Below are positions 15,559-23,553 of a stretch of 48,442 nt of DNA, piece after piece; within the stretch, counting starts at the first letter, position 1, and each line of letters begins with the position of its first letter. Location: assembly GCA_002311655.1 (NCBI GenBank), contig DBYZ01000003.1:1-48442 (forward strand), read 5' to 3'. Under the pieces are notes generated by a model. The model was not told the DNA's origin. It did no database searches and was given only the letters and a program-made list of their open reading frames with translations. The DNA comes from Bacteroidales bacterium UBA1173. GTDB taxonomy: Bacteria; Bacteroidota; Bacteroidia; Bacteroidales; F082. The translations under genes were made by a program, and so were the position numbers.

Positions 15559-18189
15559 ATGAAACGAGCAGTATTTTTTAGATTTTTGGTGTTAGCAACC
15601 ATAATTTTGTCAACAATGACAGCCATGGCGCAGTTTCCTCCAGGTGGTGGCGGTCCACCTCCAGGAGGAAGACCGCCAGGAGGCAGACCACCGTTTGGCG
15701 ACCGTCAGTGGAACCAGCAGGACGTGCAGCGTCCGCAGGTAAAGCAAAAGAAAAAAGTGCGTGAAGGTGACACTTTCACAGTTGTCGGAACGTTGCTCGA
15801 TGTGAAAACCAACGAGCCGCTGCCTTTTGTAAACCTCACTGTTCTCGACTCTGTTGACAGCACTTTCGTTAAGGGCGGAGTCACCAACTTCGAGGGAACT
15901 TTCGAGCTTGCCGGCATTCCGCAAGGTGCGTTTTTACTGCGCGTGTCAGCTATAGGATACGAGACCTACGTTCGTCCGTTCAACGTGGTGAACAACACCG
16001 ACTTGGGTGTCATGAAGCTTCACGAAGGCGCATTAACCCTTGATGCTGTGGTGGTTACAGCCGAGAAACCGCTGTATGCCATGGATGGCGAGAAGCTCAT
16101 CTACAACGTCAGTGAGGACCCGTCGATACAGACAGGCACCACCGAAGACGCTTTGCAGAACGCTCCAGGCGTAGAAGTCGACGTGGAAGGTAACATCACG
16201 CTCCGAGGCGTGTCGAGTGTTGAGATTTGGATCAACGACAGGCCTTCCAAGCTCACTGAAGAGAATCTTAAGACGTATCTGCAGACCTTGCCTGCCAACG
16301 CCATCGCACGCATCGAGACGATAACCAACCCTTCGGCGAAATACGCCACCGACTCTGAGGCTGTCATCAACATTGTGACATCGACGCACATCAAGAGCAA
16401 CCAGTTCGTGAGTTTCGGCGTGAACGGCTCCAACCAACCTTTCGTTTCGCCATGGGTGAGCTATATGTGGAAGAAAGACCGCTTGAGCATCAACCTGTTT
16501 GCCGCGGGACGTTTCAGTGATCGTGACAACACCACCGACGAGTGGGCGTTGAAACGCCGTTACAACGACAGCATCAGCGATTATGAGAACACCTGGGCCG
16601 ACACCACACATCAGGAGAGCAACAACCGCAATGTGAGCGGTAACTTCTTCCTGAACATCGACTATGAAATCGATACGACAAGCGACATCTCCATTGACGG
16701 AGGCGGTTTCTACAACTTCAACGGAAGCAAATCGCTGCGCTCGCAACGTCAGACGTATTATTATCTCGATTCGATACCTCAGTATTCTGACCTCATCATC
16801 GACACCACACGCGACAAGACCGACGCGAACTCCATGTTCGGTCATCTCGGCGCAGACTATACCAAGAAATTCGACAACAACGGACATAACCTTCGTGTCA
16901 GTTTCAACTCAAGAATCTCGCATAATTACAACGAGGAGTGGTACAACCGTTTTTACACCACCTATCACGACCTTGACGAGAACCGATACATGCTCACCGA
17001 CCAGAACAGTTACAACGTGAGTTTCTCAGCACGTTACAACCGTCCTTACAGCCAAAATGGTGAGTTAAGCTACGGCTTGAGTGCTGAACATCAGGGCACA
17101 AACAACAAATACGACAGATATAATGACGAAAACGGCACAGTCATCGACTCGTTGCGCGCTTATCATTTCAAAGGCACTGAGAGCAAGTTTAACGCCGACG
17201 TCAACTGGACCCATCGTTGGGGTGGTTTTACCCTCAGCACAGGCTTGGGAGGAGGCCTTGACCGCACATATTACGATTACATCAGCACCATGCCGTTTGC
17301 CGACGACAGCACCTTGTATTTCCTGACGATACGCCCGTCGATACACCTCACCTACCGCACACAGAACATGCACAACTTCAAAATCAACTATTCGATGAAG
17401 ATGTCGCATCCTGGTGAGACACAAATCAGTAGCTACCGCAGATATGGCGAGAACAGCTATTCCACAGGTAACCCTAACGGCTTGAAAAATGGCTTCACTC
17501 ATAATATGGAGGCCGGCTGGCAGAAGTTCTTCGAACGCTTCGGCAACATCGGATGGGAGGCTTACTGGCGTTTGAGCCAAAACGAGATCAGCAACCTCAC
17601 CGACTCGGAATATGACGATTATCTCGACCGCATCGTGAGTTATTCGATACCATATAACCTCGGAAACTCATGGCGTTACGGCACGTCTGTCAATATGACA
17701 TATCGTCCGTCGGGATTCTTCAATGTGAGATTGTACGCCAACCTGTACAACTACGGCTATCACATGGAATACGACCGCAACGGAGTACATCAGGTCAACG
17801 AAAACGACAAATGGTCATGGAGTGCGCGCGTCAACGCTTGGATGAAGGTCTTCAACAAGTATCAGCTGACGATGGCATTGGGCTACACATCGCCTACCAT
17901 CAGCCTGGCTTCCGAGCGCAAGGCACGTTACTGGTTCAACATCGGAGCACGTAGCGATTTCTTCAACAGGAAGATGTCGGTGTTTGTCAACATTCAGGAC
18001 CTCTTCAACTGGGGTGCCACCATCGGATCAGGATCGAGCAACACCAACCCGTTCTACCTCACCGACAGCACAAACAAAATGGTCAACAGCCGATATATCT
18101 CGGTTGGTATAACATTCCGTTTCGGTAAGATGGAACTTGAAAGAAACGCCAAAGAAGGCGACGGAGAAAGCGGTGACAGTCTGGAATAA
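15559..18189 (+). CDS. TonB-dependent receptor-like outer-membrane protein (CarboxypepD_reg, plug, OMP_b-brl_3 barrel)
   Basis: The 876-residue protein has a signal peptide (cleavage near TAMAQ, residue 25), then a Gly/Pro/Arg-rich segment at 26-52 (FPPGGGGPPPGGRPPGGRPP). A carboxypeptidase-regulatory-like domain follows at ~72-155 (VVGTLLDVKTNEPLPFVNLT, GIPQGAFLLRVSAIGYE). A plug domain lies at ~165-270 (LDAVVVTAEKPLYAMDGEKL, TEDALQNAPGVEVD, VEIWINDRPS, IETITNPSAKYA), then a large barrel. The layout matches the outer-membrane beta-barrel family related to TonB-dependent receptors that is widespread in Bacteroidota. No SusD partner lies next to it, so a Sus-type glycan locus is unlikely. It is transcribed alone and ends 9 bases from the convergent phosphate transporter gene. 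Its substrate is unknown. Confidence 0.9.
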   Translation: MKRAVFFRFLVLATIILSTMTAMAQFPPGGGGPPPGGRPPGGRPPFGDRQWNQQDVQRPQVKQKKKVREGDTFTVVGTLLDVKTNEPLPFVNLTVLDSVDSTFVKGGVTNFEGTFELAGIPQGAFLLRVSAIGYETYVRPFNVVNNTDLGVMKLHEGALTLDAVVVTAEKPLYAMDGEKLIYNVSEDPSIQTGTTEDALQNAPGVEVDVEGNITLRGVSSVEIWINDRPSKLTEENLKTYLQTLPANAIARIETITNPSAKYATDSEAVINIVTSTHIKSNQFVSFGVNGSNQPFVSPWVSYMWKKDRLSINLFAAGRFSDRDNTTDEWALKRRYNDSISDYENTWADTTHQESNNRNVSGNFFLNIDYEIDTTSDISIDGGGFYNFNGSKSLRSQRQTYYYLDSIPQYSDLIIDTTRDKTDANSMFGHLGADYTKKFDNNGHNLRVSFNSRISHNYNEEWYNRFYTTYHDLDENRYMLTDQNSYNVSFSARYNRPYSQNGELSYGLSAEHQGTNNKYDRYNDENGTVIDSLRAYHFKGTESKFNADVNWTHRWGGFTLSTGLGGGLDRTYYDYISTMPFADDSTLYFLTIRPSIHLTYRTQNMHNFKINYSMKMSHPGETQISSYRRYGENSYSTGNPNGLKNGFTHNMEAGWQKFFERFGNIGWEAYWRLSQNEISNLTDSEYDDYLDRIVSYSIPYNLGNSWRYGTSVNMTYRPSGFFNVRLYANLYNYGYHMEYDRNGVHQVNENDKWSWSARVNAWMKVFNKYQLTMALGYTSPTISLASERKARYWFNIGARSDFFNRKMSVFVNIQDLFNWGATIGSGSSNTNPFYLTDSTNKMVNSRYISVGITFRFGKMELERNAKEGDGESGDSLE

Positions 18190-18198
18190 TATGAATTA

Positions 18199-19884
18199 TT
18201 ATTTCCCGAATCTCGCCTCAACAACATTGATGACGTAGTCACCGAGCTTCTCGCAATCGGTGACTAGGTCGGAGAACATCGTGCCGACGGCGTAATCATA
18301 TTTATGCTCGTTGACGTTGCGAATATTCTCGTTTTTCAGTTGCTGGCGCATGGCGTCAATCTCGTGTTCGATACGCATCGACTCGTTGATATCGTGGTCG
18401 GAGCGATGTCCGGTCATGATGACGTTCATCTGTGTCAAAGCGTCGTTGCACATCTTCATCATATCACGGAGGCTCTTGTATTGCTCTTTAGTGAATTCTT
18501 TTCCCGACTCCATCTTACGCTGCAGCGTGCGGGCGATGTTATAACAAGCGTCGCCGACACTCTCCAACTCACTGATTTCGCGTAACATCTGACGAATCTT
18601 GTTTTTCGTCTCATCGCTAAGATGGTCGTAGCTCACCTGCTCGAGATATTTCGCTATCTCTATCTCCAATTGATCAGAGACATCCTCCTTATTCTCAATG
18701 CTGGCAAACAATTCGGCGAATTTACTGTCGTTTTTCTCGTTGAGAAGAAGACAGACCTTTGCAAACATATCTTGAACGAACAGTCCGAACGAAGCCGTCT
18801 CTTTTTCTGCTTGAAGCACAGCGATTTCAGGCGTTTGCACAAGACCGTTGCCAATATATTGCAGACGGGCGACCTCTTTTTCCACTTCCTTCTTATCTTT
18901 GATTGCCCAGCACACTATCTTCTCGATTTGGGGGATGAATCCGATGAGGAGGGCGGTGTTGGTGATGTTGAAGCAAGTATGGAACATTGCCAAGACCACG
19001 CTCAGCTTGGTCGGGTCGGACACGCCCTGTTCATAGCCCACGAACGAGCAAACCATATCAATGAAAGGATGCAGCACGAAGAGCATCCAGATCACTCCGA
19101 AGACGTTGAAAAACATGTGTGCGAAGGCGGCGCGGCGTGCCTGTGTGGAGGCCGTGAGAGCCGCAAGGTTGGATGTCACGGTAGTTCCGATGTTCTCTCC
19201 CATAACCAGCGCGATACCCTGATATATCGGGAGTGCGCCACTGGAGCAGAGAATCATGGTGATTGCCATCACTGCTGCCGACGACTGCACGCACATGGTA
19301 AGGAAACTGCCTATGATGAGGAACAGCAAGGTTGTCCAGATGCTGTCAGGGTTGAACGATGAGAAGAAGTTGAGCACCGCCTCATTCTCGCCGAGGTTCA
19401 TCTGCACGCCGGTGGCACGAAGGGTGCCGAGACCGAGGAACATAAACGCGAGACCGAAGAGGAACTCTCCAACGGTGGCGCGACGTTTCTTATAGATGAG
19501 AATCATCGCGATGATGAAGACTGGCCACACGAGGTCGGTGACGTTGAACGAGAATCCCGCCGACATGATCCAGGCAGTGAGTGTGGTGCCGATGTTGGCG
19601 CCCATAATCACTGAAATAGCCTGTCCCAGCGTGAGAAGCGCGGCGTTGACGAATGACACCGTCATCACCGTGGTGGCGGTAGAACTCTGCACCGCTGCGG
19701 TCACGAGGACACCAGTGAGCATTCCCGTGAAGCGGTTAGTTGTCATTTTTCCTAAAATGTGGCGAAGCTGCGGTCCAGCGAGCTTTTGCAGTGCCTCACT
19801 CATCGACTTCATACCGAAGATAAGAAGTCCTAACGAGCCTAACACTGTGAAAATCAGCATGATAAGACTTGGAGAGTTATCCAT
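18199..19884 (-). CDS. Na/Pi cotransporter family protein with C-terminal PhoU-like domain
   Basis: The protein should couple sodium entry to phosphate movement at the inner membrane. Two inverted NaPi-II repeats are visible: VQSSTATTVMTVSF (66-72 core) with MGANIGTTLT, and VQSSAAVMAITMIL near 203 with MGENIGTTVT. About eight to nine membrane helices fill residues 1-330. The last ~220 residues form a cytoplasmic helical PhoU-like domain (IASIENKEDVSDQLEIEI, ISELESVGDACYNIARTLQR), typical of the bacterial NptA-like group. The 561-residue length is normal. A -7 box sits at 19908-19915 on the minus strand. No pho regulon genes are adjacent. Confidence 0.93.
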   Translation of the reverse strand: MDNSPSLIMLIFTVLGSLGLLIFGMKSMSEALQKLAGPQLRHILGKMTTNRFTGMLTGVLVTAAVQSSTATTVMTVSFVNAALLTLGQAISVIMGANIGTTLTAWIMSAGFSFNVTDLVWPVFIIAMILIYKKRRATVGEFLFGLAFMFLGLGTLRATGVQMNLGENEAVLNFFSSFNPDSIWTTLLFLIIGSFLTMCVQSSAAVMAITMILCSSGALPIYQGIALVMGENIGTTVTSNLAALTASTQARRAAFAHMFFNVFGVIWMLFVLHPFIDMVCSFVGYEQGVSDPTKLSVVLAMFHTCFNITNTALLIGFIPQIEKIVCWAIKDKKEVEKEVARLQYIGNGLVQTPEIAVLQAEKETASFGLFVQDMFAKVCLLLNEKNDSKFAELFASIENKEDVSDQLEIEIAKYLEQVSYDHLSDETKNKIRQMLREISELESVGDACYNIARTLQRKMESGKEFTKEQYKSLRDMMKMCNDALTQMNVIMTGHRSDHDINESMRIEHEIDAMRQQLKNENIRNVNEHKYDYAVGTMFSDLVTDCEKLGDYVINVVEARFGK

Positions 19885-19907
19885 TGTAAAAACAATATTT
19901 CAGGATA

Positions 19908-19915
19908 CAAAAATA
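19908..19915 (-). promoter_or_regulatory. -7 promoter box for the Na/Pi cotransporter gene
   Basis: The minus strand reads TATTTTTG (TAnnTTTG), 24 bases before the ATG at 19884. Confidence 0.55.
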
Positions 19916-19962
19916 TCAAAAAATCATTGAAATATAGAAAACCTTCGCTAAATTTTTAAAAA

Positions 19963-21378
19963 TTAGTATTTCACAAATTTACCTTCTTTTATAACTCCGT
20001 TAACATCTTTAGATTCAATGAAATAGACTCCTGACGGAAGATTTGAGATGTCAATCTTTGTTTCTGATGTCTCATTTAATGTCTTTTTCTTGACGACTTT
20101 GCCATTAATGTTGACGATTTTTATCTTTTTGATATTTCCAGCATCAATGGAGATATACGATATCGCAGGATTCGGATAAACTTTCAGCGAGTCGTTGGCA
20201 GAATTTTCAGCTACAGCGTCATCGTTGAGGGAGTCTTCGCCGTCGGTGAGCCATTCGAGGCTGAAATTATAGAAAGCGGTGGAATAGTTGCCCATCACTC
20301 CGCTTGGATTTTCCTCGACGTAAAGGCCGATTGTGCCGTCGGGAAGGATGCAGAGCGACGAATATGCCGAGCTGTAAGGCACGATGGTCTTACTCACCGG
20401 CCACGTCTCCCCTTCGTCGTAGCTCAGATACACCGTGACATCGGTGCGCTGGGTTCCTTTTGGCACCGAATGCAATAATCTGTTTTTGTTAGACCATTGA
20501 TCTACAGATGTATAGCGAATCATGTCGCCGTTACAAGCCGGAGCGGTGATATCGTTCCACGATGAGACGTTAGGGCGCCACGACTGGCCTCCGTTTGACG
20601 AGATGTTATACCAGCGTTTGCCGTTATGTCTGATACTCATGAGGATACGGCCGTCGACGAGCTCAGTAACCTTCGCCTCATCGCCGCCAGTGGAAGCGCG
20701 ACCCGACACCTGCCATGTCATGCCATTATCATCGGAATAGACAGCGTAGTTGTTCAGCGACTGTGCCGAGCCTTCGCGTATTGCAGCCACAAACATGATT
20801 CTTCCCGTTGAGGTGAGCAGTCCGTTGCCAGAGCCGAAGAACGAGGCACGCCACGACTGTTGCTCCGGGATGATGCAGTTATCGCCGAAGATGAAATGCG
20901 TGATATCCTCAGGCTCTGTCCATGTCTGGCCGTTGTCGTAGCTATACGATTTGTAGGAACGTATTGGCTCTGACGGTGTCGAATTCCAGAGACCAGGACC
21001 GCCGACGAACACTGCGATGAGTCCGTTTTCATCGTTGCTCCATGCCACTGCGCAGTCGCCGAATCCATGGTTGACGCCGGTGCCCAGCGCGATGGTGTAA
21101 GGCTCACTCCAGGTGAGACCGCCGTCGGTGCTGCGGTTACAAACGATGTCGATATCCTGCGGAAGGTCACCCTCATTGAATTTACGTTTGTCGGTGATTG
21201 CCACGATGCTGCCGTCTTTAGCAGTAATCACTGCCGGGATACGGTAGTTAGTCGAGCCGTAGTCGCCAGGATGATACAACTCGGTGCGAGTGAACAGAGT
21301 GTCGTTTTGCGCAAAGCCTTTTCCGCCAAAGGAAAATATTGCTAACAGTGTGATTTTGAATAAGTTGCTAATTTTCAT
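19963..21378 (-). CDS. secreted sialidase (GH33-like, Asp-box) with T9SS sorting domain
   Basis: This is a predicted extracellular exo-sialidase that releases sialic acid from glycoconjugates. The 471-residue protein has a signal peptide (MKISNLFKITLLAIFSFGGKG, then FAQ). The F/YRIP motif is seen as NYRIPAV, with R46 as the first arginine of the carboxylate-binding triad. Five Asp-box repeats are visible: STDGGLTW, SYDNGQTW, SDDNGMTW, SSNGGQSW and SYDEGETW, giving a six-bladed propeller. The C-terminus is a T9SS type A domain (VYPNPAISYISI, IKIVNINGKVV, LPSGVYFIES). The frame extends 40 codons upstream, but the signal peptide sets the start at 21378. It begins 31 bases after the CDF transporter gene, without a visible promoter in between. 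No sialic-acid uptake or catabolic genes are nearby. Confidence 0.92.
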   Translation of the reverse strand: MKISNLFKITLLAIFSFGGKGFAQNDTLFTRTELYHPGDYGSTNYRIPAVITAKDGSIVAITDKRKFNEGDLPQDIDIVCNRSTDGGLTWSEPYTIALGTGVNHGFGDCAVAWSNDENGLIAVFVGGPGLWNSTPSEPIRSYKSYSYDNGQTWTEPEDITHFIFGDNCIIPEQQSWRASFFGSGNGLLTSTGRIMFVAAIREGSAQSLNNYAVYSDDNGMTWQVSGRASTGGDEAKVTELVDGRILMSIRHNGKRWYNISSNGGQSWRPNVSSWNDITAPACNGDMIRYTSVDQWSNKNRLLHSVPKGTQRTDVTVYLSYDEGETWPVSKTIVPYSSAYSSLCILPDGTIGLYVEENPSGVMGNYSTAFYNFSLEWLTDGEDSLNDDAVAENSANDSLKVYPNPAISYISIDAGNIKKIKIVNINGKVVKKKTLNETSETKIDISNLPSGVYFIESKDVNGVIKEGKFVKY

Positions 21379-21409
21379 AATGATACTATTTTTATTTTGA
21401 ATTAAGATA

Positions 21410-22294
21410 CTACTCGTTAGGTTCGACGTGGACCGCCACATGCGTTTCCTTGCCATAATGTTCGCGAAGCACCTCCTCCACCTCTGTGGCTTTGTCATGC
21501 GCCTCGCGGAGGGTGATGTCGCCGTCCATCATGATATGAATCTCGATGGCGTAGTGGTTTCCGATGCGTCGTGTGCGCAGGTTATGCGGCTGGGCGACAC
21601 CTGGGATGCCTTTCACAAGCTCCAACATCTCGTTTTCGATCTTATCGGGAAGCGACTGTTCCATCAGGTCGCCGACAGCTTCTTTCAGTATATCGAACGC
21701 CACCTTGACGAGGACACCGCCCACGATTACTGACGCTATCGGGTCGAGGATAGCCCAACGGTCGCCGAGGAAGATGGCGCCGCCGATGCCGACAGCGGTG
21801 CCCAGCGATGACAATGCGTCGCTGCGATGATGCCAGGCGTTGGCTTCCACTGCTTTGGAATCGAGTTTTCGGGCTTTTATGATGGAGTAACGATAGATGG
21901 CTTCTTTTGTCACGATGGAGACGATGGCAGCCCAAAACGCCAGCATGCCAGGTTCCTCGAGAGTACCGCCACCTGCCCAGAACGCTATCTTCTTGGCACC
22001 TTCCACTATGATGCCGATGGCGACAATCATCAAAGCGACTCCTATGATGGTCATCGCGAGAGTCTCGTACTTTCCATGGCCGTAGTCGTGATTTTTATCT
22101 TTCGGGCGGTTGCCGAGTCTCACGAAGACCAACACCACGATATCGGTGATGAAATCAGAAAAAGAATGCGTCGCGTCAGCAATCATGGCACCCGAATGAG
22201 CCAAAAAACCGGCAACGAACTTGAAAACCAGCAGTAACAGGTTCACCAGTCCGCCGATTATCGTCACTTTGTATATCTCTTTCTCGCGAGTCAT
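21410..22294 (-). CDS. cation diffusion facilitator (CDF) family divalent-metal exporter
   Basis: CDF proteins exchange protons for Zn2+, Fe2+, Mn2+ or similar ions across the inner membrane. The 294-residue protein has about six membrane helices. The transport-site motifs are in helix 2 (ADATHSFSDFITD; first ligands an Asp/His/Asp set like FieF) and helix 5 (WHHRSDALSS; His and Asp). A cytoplasmic ferredoxin-like domain covers ~205-294 (GVAQPHNLRTRRIGNHYAIEIHIMMDG), ending HVAVHVEPNE. A start at 22309 is open, but the -7 box at 22320-22327 would leave only a few bases of leader, so 22294 is preferred. It precedes the sialidase gene and is probably transcribed with it. Metal specificity is unknown. 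Confidence 0.93.
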   Translation of the reverse strand: MTREKEIYKVTIIGGLVNLLLLVFKFVAGFLAHSGAMIADATHSFSDFITDIVVLVFVRLGNRPKDKNHDYGHGKYETLAMTIIGVALMIVAIGIIVEGAKKIAFWAGGGTLEEPGMLAFWAAIVSIVTKEAIYRYSIIKARKLDSKAVEANAWHHRSDALSSLGTAVGIGGAIFLGDRWAILDPIASVIVGGVLVKVAFDILKEAVGDLMEQSLPDKIENEMLELVKGIPGVAQPHNLRTRRIGNHYAIEIHIMMDGDITLREAHDKATEVEEVLREHYGKETHVAVHVEPNE

Positions 22295-22319
22295 GTGAAA
22301 CAATTTCAATACTAGGAAA

Positions 22320-22327
22320 CAAAAATA
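22320..22327 (-). promoter_or_regulatory. -7 promoter box for the CDF transporter (and probably sialidase)
   Basis: The minus strand reads TATTTTTG (TAnnTTTG). It favours the ATG at 22294 over 22309. It is back to back with the box for the alcohol dehydrogenase gene. Confidence 0.6.
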
Positions 22328-22340
22328 TTAAAAATTTTCG

Positions 22341-22348
22341 TATCTTTG
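22341..22348 (+). promoter_or_regulatory. -7 promoter box for the Fe-alcohol dehydrogenase gene
   Basis: TATCTTTG matches TAnnTTTG, 24 bases before the ATG at 22373. A TTG-initiated frame from 22346 would start inside this box and is rejected. Confidence 0.6.
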
Positions 22349-22372
22349 CAGAAATTTAAACACATTTTTATC

Positions 22373-23551
22373 ATGATCAACGATTTCGTTTACAACATCC
22401 CTGTGAAGGTATATTTTGGCAAGGACCAGATGAAGAACTTGGTGCCTGAATTGAAGAAATACGGCAATCGCGTGCTGATGACTTACGGCGGCGGCTCGAT
22501 AAAGAAGATTGGGCTTTACGACAAGGTGGTGAAGGCTATTAAAGACGCCGGCATGGAGCTCTTCGAGCTGTCGGGCATTGAGCCTAACCCGAGAATCGAC
22601 TCGGTGCGCAAGGGCGCTCAGATGTGCAAGGAACACAACATCGACGTGCTGTTGGCTGTGGGCGGCGGCTCTACCATCGATGCAACAAAATTCATGGCGG
22701 CAGGTGCCTGCGTGGATCATGACCCGTGGGACTTCCTTGACCTCAGCAAACGCTCACCTATCGTGAAAGCACTGCCTATCGTGACGATTCTTACGTTGTC
22801 TGCCACTGGTTCGGAGATGGACCAGGGAGGCGTGATCAGCAACCCTGAGACGAAAGATAAGATTGGCCGTCTCTCCCCAGAAATGCTGCCGAAAGCGTCG
22901 TTCCTCGACCCGACAAACACCTTCACCGTGAGTCCATATCAGACTGCTTGCGGCGCTGCCGACATGCTCTCGCACATCTTCGAGGTGTATTTCAACAACA
23001 ACCTCGACCTTTATATGCTCGACTGCTTCATGGAAGGCATGATGAAGACCATCATCAAATACGCCCCGATAGCCATGCGTGAGCCAGACAACTACGAGGC
23101 ACGCGCCAACCTCATGTGGACATCGTCGTGGGCCATCAACGGCTTTATTGACGGAGGAAAACGCCAGCCTTGGAGCTGCCACCCGATAGAGCACGAGGTG
23201 TCGGCGATTTACGACATCACACACGGACTCGGACTCGCCATCATCACGCCACGCTGGATGGAATACTGTCTCGACGATACAACTGTCGACAAATTTGTGC
23301 AATTCGGTGTCAACGTGTTTGGAATCGACGCGAAATTACCGAAGATGGAGATTGCACACAAGGCCATCGACGCACTTAAAGACTTCTTATTCAACACTTT
23401 GAAGCTGAAACGCACCTTCCCGGAGGTCGGCATCGACGAGACCAACTTCGCCATCATGGCAAAGAAATCGGTCAACGGAGGCACGCTCAACGGGTTCAAG
23501 CCGCTTCAGCAGAAGGACGTTGAGAAGATTTTCGAGATGTGCATGAAATAA
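22373..23551 (+). CDS. iron-containing alcohol dehydrogenase (butanol dehydrogenase-like)
   Basis: This group III alcohol dehydrogenase should interconvert aldehydes and alcohols with NAD(P)H, probably as a fermentative electron sink. The 392-residue protein has the dinucleotide-binding motif GGGSTID at 97-103. The metal ligands are D197, H201 (ADMLSHIFE), H270 (SCHPIEHE) and H284 (DITHGLGLA), with the 4-69-14 spacing of butanol dehydrogenases such as BdhA/YqhD. The start at 22373 (MINDFVYNIPVKVYFGK) matches the family. It is a single-gene unit whose stop lies two bases from the stop of the convergent TerB-domain gene. Substrate and cofactor preference are not determined. Confidence 0.94.
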   Translation: MINDFVYNIPVKVYFGKDQMKNLVPELKKYGNRVLMTYGGGSIKKIGLYDKVVKAIKDAGMELFELSGIEPNPRIDSVRKGAQMCKEHNIDVLLAVGGGSTIDATKFMAAGACVDHDPWDFLDLSKRSPIVKALPIVTILTLSATGSEMDQGGVISNPETKDKIGRLSPEMLPKASFLDPTNTFTVSPYQTACGAADMLSHIFEVYFNNNLDLYMLDCFMEGMMKTIIKYAPIAMREPDNYEARANLMWTSSWAINGFIDGGKRQPWSCHPIEHEVSAIYDITHGLGLAIITPRWMEYCLDDTTVDKFVQFGVNVFGIDAKLPKMEIAHKAIDALKDFLFNTLKLKRTFPEVGIDETNFAIMAKKSVNGGTLNGFKPLQQKDVEKIFEMCMK

Positions 23552-23553
23552 AA

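Noticed and set aside
16033..16887. Open frame antisense to the TonB-receptor-like gene
   Set aside because: No recognisable protein features; the sense strand carries the plug and barrel signatures.
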